The translations under genes were made by a program, and so were the position numbers. A stretch of DNA of 64,000 bases from positions 1,984,001 through 2,048,000 of the forward strand of contig JALRME010000002.1 of assembly GCA_026120035.1 (NCBI GenBank). The letters run 5' to 3'. The notes beneath the pieces are model-generated. The model ran no database searches. It saw only the letters and a list, made by a program, of their open reading frames with translations, and was not told the origin of the DNA. The number at the start of each line of letters is the position of its first letter. The first letter of the stretch is position 1. Source of the stretch: Coleophoma eucalyptorum (Eukaryota; Ascomycota; Leotiomycetes; Helotiales; Dermateaceae). Positions 59,915-64,000 of this stretch are shown one piece after another.

Positions 59915-60928
59915 GCTTCAGAGGAATATAAAGCAACATCAAGCAAGGAATGCTTCGGTTCAAGCAACGATCCCGAAGGAGAAAGCTCCAGGTCGTAGTT
60001 CAACCGTTGTTTTGCGTTTGCGCCTTGCCTTGTACTTGACTTGTAGCTGCCCAATGAGGCGGCTAAAGGTGTGCAGATGGGAAAGAGCACTCGTCGAATC
60101 CAAGTGCGGCTTGGGTGCGCGGACTGAACCGACATTAACGTCCGGGGCGGGCAGGCGTCTGGATGTCAAGGGCTCGTAGGTAGGTTGGGAAGAAAGGTGC
60201 TGACGCTGCTACGCTGGATATTCATGGCGATGACGGGCAGCTTCCTGGTACAGAAAAATGCGCGGGCGCGTTGCAAGGATGACAGTTGACGAAATTTGGG
60301 GCCAGTTAGTGTTGAAGCGCGTTACTCGTGCCTCTTTCTCCCTCGCCATTCGCAGATTGCCGTGACTGCAATAAGGCTGAATGCATCCTGGCTGTGAAAC
60401 GACATGACAGTCCTCTTTTTCCTTTCTTTTCTCCTCTCCTATTAGGGCAGAAAGTGGTTGAGAAAGTCTATTCTCTCTCAGGAGACGGCATTCCCTTGAG
60501 TTTCAAGACAATGTCCACGAGAAGAAAGGAGAGGCCCTGAGGACCACTTGACGCGACAGAGTTTGAGGAAAAGAAGCCGTCGAAAGCGGCCGGCTCTTCC
60601 ATATCTCCTCCTGGCCTAGGACTTTCCTGTGCCCATTCCATGATCCAGTATAGATCTGATCTATCAGCCAAAGTACGCATTCCCATCGCAACCATCAAGT
60701 AGACGTCCCTTACTGTATCTCAATACCGAGATTGCATCATATTTTGTGACGAGATTGCCATAGCAGGCTGTGCCACGGTTGGCCGAACTACCACTTTCAG
60801 CACTGGGGGAAGGGTCCATGGTCTGAAGATATGTCCTGGTTAGCAAGATGGCTAGAGGCAAAATCCATAAGAGACAACGCTTTTCTCCTCTCTTGGATGT
60901 CTCTAGCCAGACTCTCTCGCCGTGAGTG

Positions 60929-61030
60929 TCATGCAACCGTAATCTTGAGTTCCCTTCGAAACCTATCGATTTGGACCTCGTCGCCAAGCATTCTCAAGGT
61001 TCCAGAAATGGTGGCAATTAGGTCACCCAT
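60929..61030 (-). CDS. Possible short coding exon (33 codons), unidentified
   Basis: This minus-strand frame begins ATG GGT GAC CTA ATT and ends AAG ATT ACG GTT GCA TGA. The peptide contains LIATISGTLRMLGDE and IDRFRRELKITVA, which reads as an amphipathic helical protein segment rather than random sequence. It is too short for a typical gene and may be the last exon of a small gene with upstream exons I could not place, or chance. No family is recognised. Confidence 0.25.
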   Translation of the reverse strand: MGDLIATISGTLRMLGDEVQIDRFRRELKITVA

Positions 61031-61567
61031 AGGGAGCCATGATCATCATAAGAAGTACAGGAATCGAGCGAGAGTTCTCTCAAGTACTGCATTTTGACCA
61101 CCAGGTGACCTGGTGAGTTACTCTCATTTGGTGTCACGTAATGGTATCTTTTGGTGCGGAACGCTGTGGAGAAGACGTGGTGAAATCTGCCTTTTCGCAT
61201 GCACCTTACGAGTCACGAGTGACGATTCACGAGGTCTCAAGCAGCACGGATTAAAATACCGCAGAAGCAAAGAAGCGGACGGCGCTGGCACAATCCGAGT
61301 ACGGGACTGAACGCGCTTTTTGCTTCTTACGTTTCTGTGCTGAGCAAAAGCATAGGCGTGATTGGAATCCGGTGCCAAGCTCAAGTCAAGTCCGCTCGCT
61401 TTCCCACACCCTTGTCGTCAACGTTGCCAATTCGTCCGGGGAAGGGCAAGATCTAATGGTGGGGGCAGAGCCCGTAGCTGCAGCTCTATTGTGTTGGCCA
61501 TTGGTACTTGAGATGGGGTGAAGGGAAAGACATCTTCCGGCAGACCTTCCTCGGCACGCATTGAAGG

Positions 61568-61640
61568 GTACCTTATGTACCTTATGTACCGCATGTATCG
61601 TATGTATGCATGCCTGTATGTTTGTATATATGTCTCGGTG
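61568..61640. repeat. Degenerate TATGTACC / TATGTAT repeat
   Basis: Repeated units (ACCTTATGTACCTTATGTAC, then CATGTATCGTATGTATGCA) form an imperfect tandem tract about 350-420 bp upstream of the dehydratase start codon. Confidence 0.6.
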
Positions 61641-61990
61641 TATCTATGACTTACCTGCCTTACCTGATTTTGGCGGGGCTTTTCTCACTATCTTCCACTA
61701 CTCGTGACCGTCGCTTCGCTTTACGCCATTTGAGAAATTCGGGGGCACAAGCCAGAGAGATAGACAAGCACCATCTCTCAATCCAATCGGCCAATTCACT
61801 TCCTTTCACTGGAGCTTTGCAATCTTCTGAGCCGTCGTCTTAGCTTCTTGTTCTCCAAACCCCACCACGCTACCCCGCCTTCAACCGTCTCCAGAGTCAT
61901 ATCGACCTCCACAGCTTCAACACATCTCCCGTGCACGCGAGCCATTTCACATCACGCCATCCCTGCTGTACCGCGTTGCAATTCTTCAAG

Positions 61991-64000
61991 ATGGAAGACC
62001 ATAAGCCGGAAGAGCCAAAGTACATCCAGTTTCCTTACCTCGAAGCTGGTACCATCATTGATGGCAAGCCCGCTTTGAATCGGTGGTCTCACTTTGTCAC
62101 CAAGGATCATGACTTCCCTGGTGCTCAGGTAGGAATCCATACCGTCCCCCCAATCGCAAAGTGCATATGCTGATGATATTATAGTCTATGCTTTATGCCG
62201 CTGGTGTACCTGATAAGGCGACCATGAAGACAGCTCCCCATGTTGGCATATCGGCTGTCTGGTGGGAAGGCAACCCATGCAAGTAAGATCTTGATGTGGA
62301 ATCTGAAACAGAGATTGAACAAGGATTTGAATGCTAATATGGTTCTTACAGCACTCACTGTGAGCTATATCGATATTTCGGAATCACTATTAGACGCTAA
62401 TGTATGGCCTCTTAGTAAACGACCTCGGCAAGCTCGTTAAGGAGGCAGTTGAGAAGGACGGCATGTTGGGCTGGCAATATGCTACCGTTGGAGTCTCCGA
62501 CGGGCAGACTATGGGATCTGATGGTATTTTGCCTCGCTCCTTTTCCAATCATTTAATTATGCTTTATTCAAATTCATTCCTTTCTGGCTATCAATTCTAT
62601 GCACCCTCTTTGCCATGAGCCCAAAGGTAGAAGATCACTGACCATTTCAAGGCATGAGATACTCTCTCCAAACTCGAGAAATCATTGCAGACTCGATCGA
62701 AACCGTAACCTGTGCTCAGCGTCATGATGCGAACATCTCTATTCCTGGTTGCGACAAGAACATGCCTGGAGTTATTATGGCTGCATCTCGTCACAATCGT
62801 CCATTCATCATGATCTATGGTGGCACCATTCTAAAGGGCTTTTCAAAGCTGCTGAATAAGGACATCAACATCAGCACGTGTTATGAAGCCCAAGGTTCGC
62901 TGGCATATGGTAAGCTCCATGCTGCTGTCAATCCCGGAGCTCCAGGATGCACTCCCAGCGATGTCATGGTAAGCCACATATTGCAGTTTCTCCTCGCTAA
63001 ACTCGACTGACTATGGTGCAGGACGATCTTGAGCGACACGCATGCCCCGGTGCTGGTGCTTGTGGAGGAATGTACACTGCAAACACCATGTCAACTGCCA
63101 TTGAGGCGATGGGTCTATCTCTCCCTGGGTCTTCTTCTACCCCTGCCACCTCACCAGCCAAGATGCGTGAATGTGCTAAGGCAGCTCAAGCTATCAAGGT
63201 TTGCATGGAGAAAAATATCCGACCAAGTGACCTTCTTACCAAGGAATCATTTGAGAATGCCCTCGTCTTGACCATGGCTCTTGGTGGATCGACTAATGCA
63301 GTTCTACACTTTCTTGCGATGGCGTGAGTAATTTCTATATATGAAAAGGCTTATCTTGAAAATACTGATTGATTTGATAACTTAGTGGAACAGCTCAAGT
63401 ACCAATTACCATTGATGATGTACAAAGAGTCAGCAATAAGATCCCCTTTATTGCGGATCTTGCCCCTAGCGGCAAGTACTTTATGGAGGATCTCTATAAC
63501 GTCGGAGGAACCCCTGCAGTACTCAAACTCTTAGTTGCAGCCGGCTTAGTCAATGGCAATATCCCTACTGTCACTGGAAAGACACTCGCTGAGAATATCG
63601 AACCATTCCCATCCCTCGCACAAGACCAGGTTATCATCCGACCACTCTCCAACCCCATCAAAGCTACAGGCCACTTGCAAATCCTTCGAGGAAACCTCTC
63701 GCCTGGGGGAGCCGTTGCGAAAATCACTGGAAAAGAAGGACTGAGCTTCACAGGCAAGGCTCGTGTGTTTAATAAGGAACATGAGCTTAACACTGCATTG
63801 TTGGCTGGGAAGATTCCACATGGAGAGAATTTGGTACTTATTGTCAGATACGAAGGTCCGAAGGGTGGACCCGGTATGCCAGAGCAACTTCGAGCATCTG
63901 CAGCTATCATGGGAGCAGGTTTGACCAACGTTGCTCTCGTTACTGATGGCCGATATTCAGGAGCTAGCCACGGATTCATCGTTGGTCATGTTGTGCCTGA
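61991..64000 (+). CDS. Dihydroxy-acid dehydratase family protein (IlvD/Edd), partial
   Basis: Exons: 61991-62128, 62185-62282, 62352-62359, 62416-62523, 62652-62968, 63022-63323 and 63386 onward, cut by the window edge. The three cysteines expected to hold the iron-sulfur cluster are present: in WWEGNPCN, in [11 protein letters not shown] and in [17 protein letters not shown]. Conserved [46 protein letters not shown] and [14 protein letters not shown] follow. The family dehydrates 2,3-dihydroxy-acids; Ilv3 does so in mitochondria for valine, leucine and isoleucine. The Met at 61991 gives an acidic N-terminus without presequence. An in-frame ATG at 61931 adds 20 residues with no acidic residue. 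This may be a paralog of the housekeeping Ilv3. An 8-nt microexon is required. Confidence 0.9.
62352..62359 (+). other. 8-nt microexon of the IlvD-type gene
   Basis: The eight bases CACTCACT, flanked by TTACAG and GTGAGC, join the AA of the previous exon to TA of the next. They yield Asn-Thr-His-Leu in the conserved block NPCN-THL-NDLGK. Skipping it removes 8 nt and shifts the frame. Confidence 0.8.

Larger units (their letters stand above)
59915..61990. promoter_or_regulatory. 2.1-kb divergent region, hydrolase-phosphatase / IlvD-type gene
   Basis: It holds the promoters of both flanking genes. A run of TATGTACC-like repeats lies at about 61568-61640, and the final 300 bp are CT-rich. One short protein-like minus-strand frame (60929-61030) is listed separately. 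Other frames look random. Confidence 0.45.

Noticed and set aside
1..64000. tRNA, rRNA, transposon or CRISPR features
   Set aside because: I looked for B-box-like GGTTCGA sequences in context, long terminal or inverted repeats and regular spacers and found none convincing. A covariance-model scan would be needed to exclude a tRNA.

Overview
The window is nuclear DNA of a filamentous ascomycete. Most genes are split by short introns of 41-69 nt with GTRAGT-like donors and CTAAY-like branch sites. The gene set includes Tel1/ATM, Nup192, cullin-4, mitofusin Fzo1, Mip1, ESCRT-III Vps2, fructosyl amine oxidase and Gpi12. Amino-acid flavour suggests Pezizomycotina, perhaps Leotiomycetes; that placement is my inference. 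Twenty protein genes are supported. I saw no rRNA, tRNA, CRISPR array or transposon. Exon boundaries were worked out by hand from splice consensus, reading frame and family similarity, without transcript data.

Layout. 0.5-2.0 kb: C2H2 zinc-finger protein (-). 2.1-4.1 kb: CorA-type metal transporter (-), divergent from a peroxisomal fructosyl amine oxidase (4.8-6.2 kb, +). 6.5-7.4 kb: disordered conserved protein (-). 8.7-10.7 kb: GTPBP1-like GTPase (-). 11.7-12.1 kb: LSm3 (-), sharing a 195-bp promoter with a mitochondrial PPR-like protein (12.3-14.5 kb, +). 15.0-16.8 kb: CofD/UPF0052-like protein (+). 17.2-18.1 kb: SIM-bearing RING E3 (-), divergent from mitochondrial DNA polymerase (18.6-22.0 kb, +). 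22.7-23.9 kb: membrane-anchored coiled-coil protein (+), overlapping tail to tail with a small multi-pass membrane protein (23.9-24.7 kb, -). 25.3-26.3 kb: GPI12 (+). 26.7-36.0 kb: TEL1 (-), divergent from NUP192 (36.5-41.8 kb, +). 42.8-45.4 kb: CUL4 (+). 46.0-47.0 kb: secreted ferritin-like protein (-). 48.6-51.5 kb: FZO1 (-), divergent from VPS2 (51.8-52.6 kb, +). 54.6-56.6 kb: PP2C phosphatase (+). 57.7-59.9 kb: alpha/beta-hydrolase fused to a cysteine phosphatase (-). 62.0 kb to the end: IlvD/Edd dehydratase (+), cut by the window edge.

The genes do not form one pathway. Themes recur: genome maintenance (Tel1, Slx8-like RING, Cul4, Mip1), mitochondria (Mip1, PPR protein, Fzo1), RNA processing (LSm3), and membrane or trafficking work (Gpi12, Vps2, Nup192). 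There is no biosynthetic cluster, and no system I can call wholly new.

The items most worth a second look are: the hydrolase fused to a phosphatase domain resembling the metazoan mRNA-capping type; the 8-nt microexon in the dehydratase; the GC-AG intron inside the TEL1 FATC codons; a fungal CofD-like protein; the 16-bp coding overlap of two convergent genes; and a short protein-like ORF in the 60-61 kb gap.
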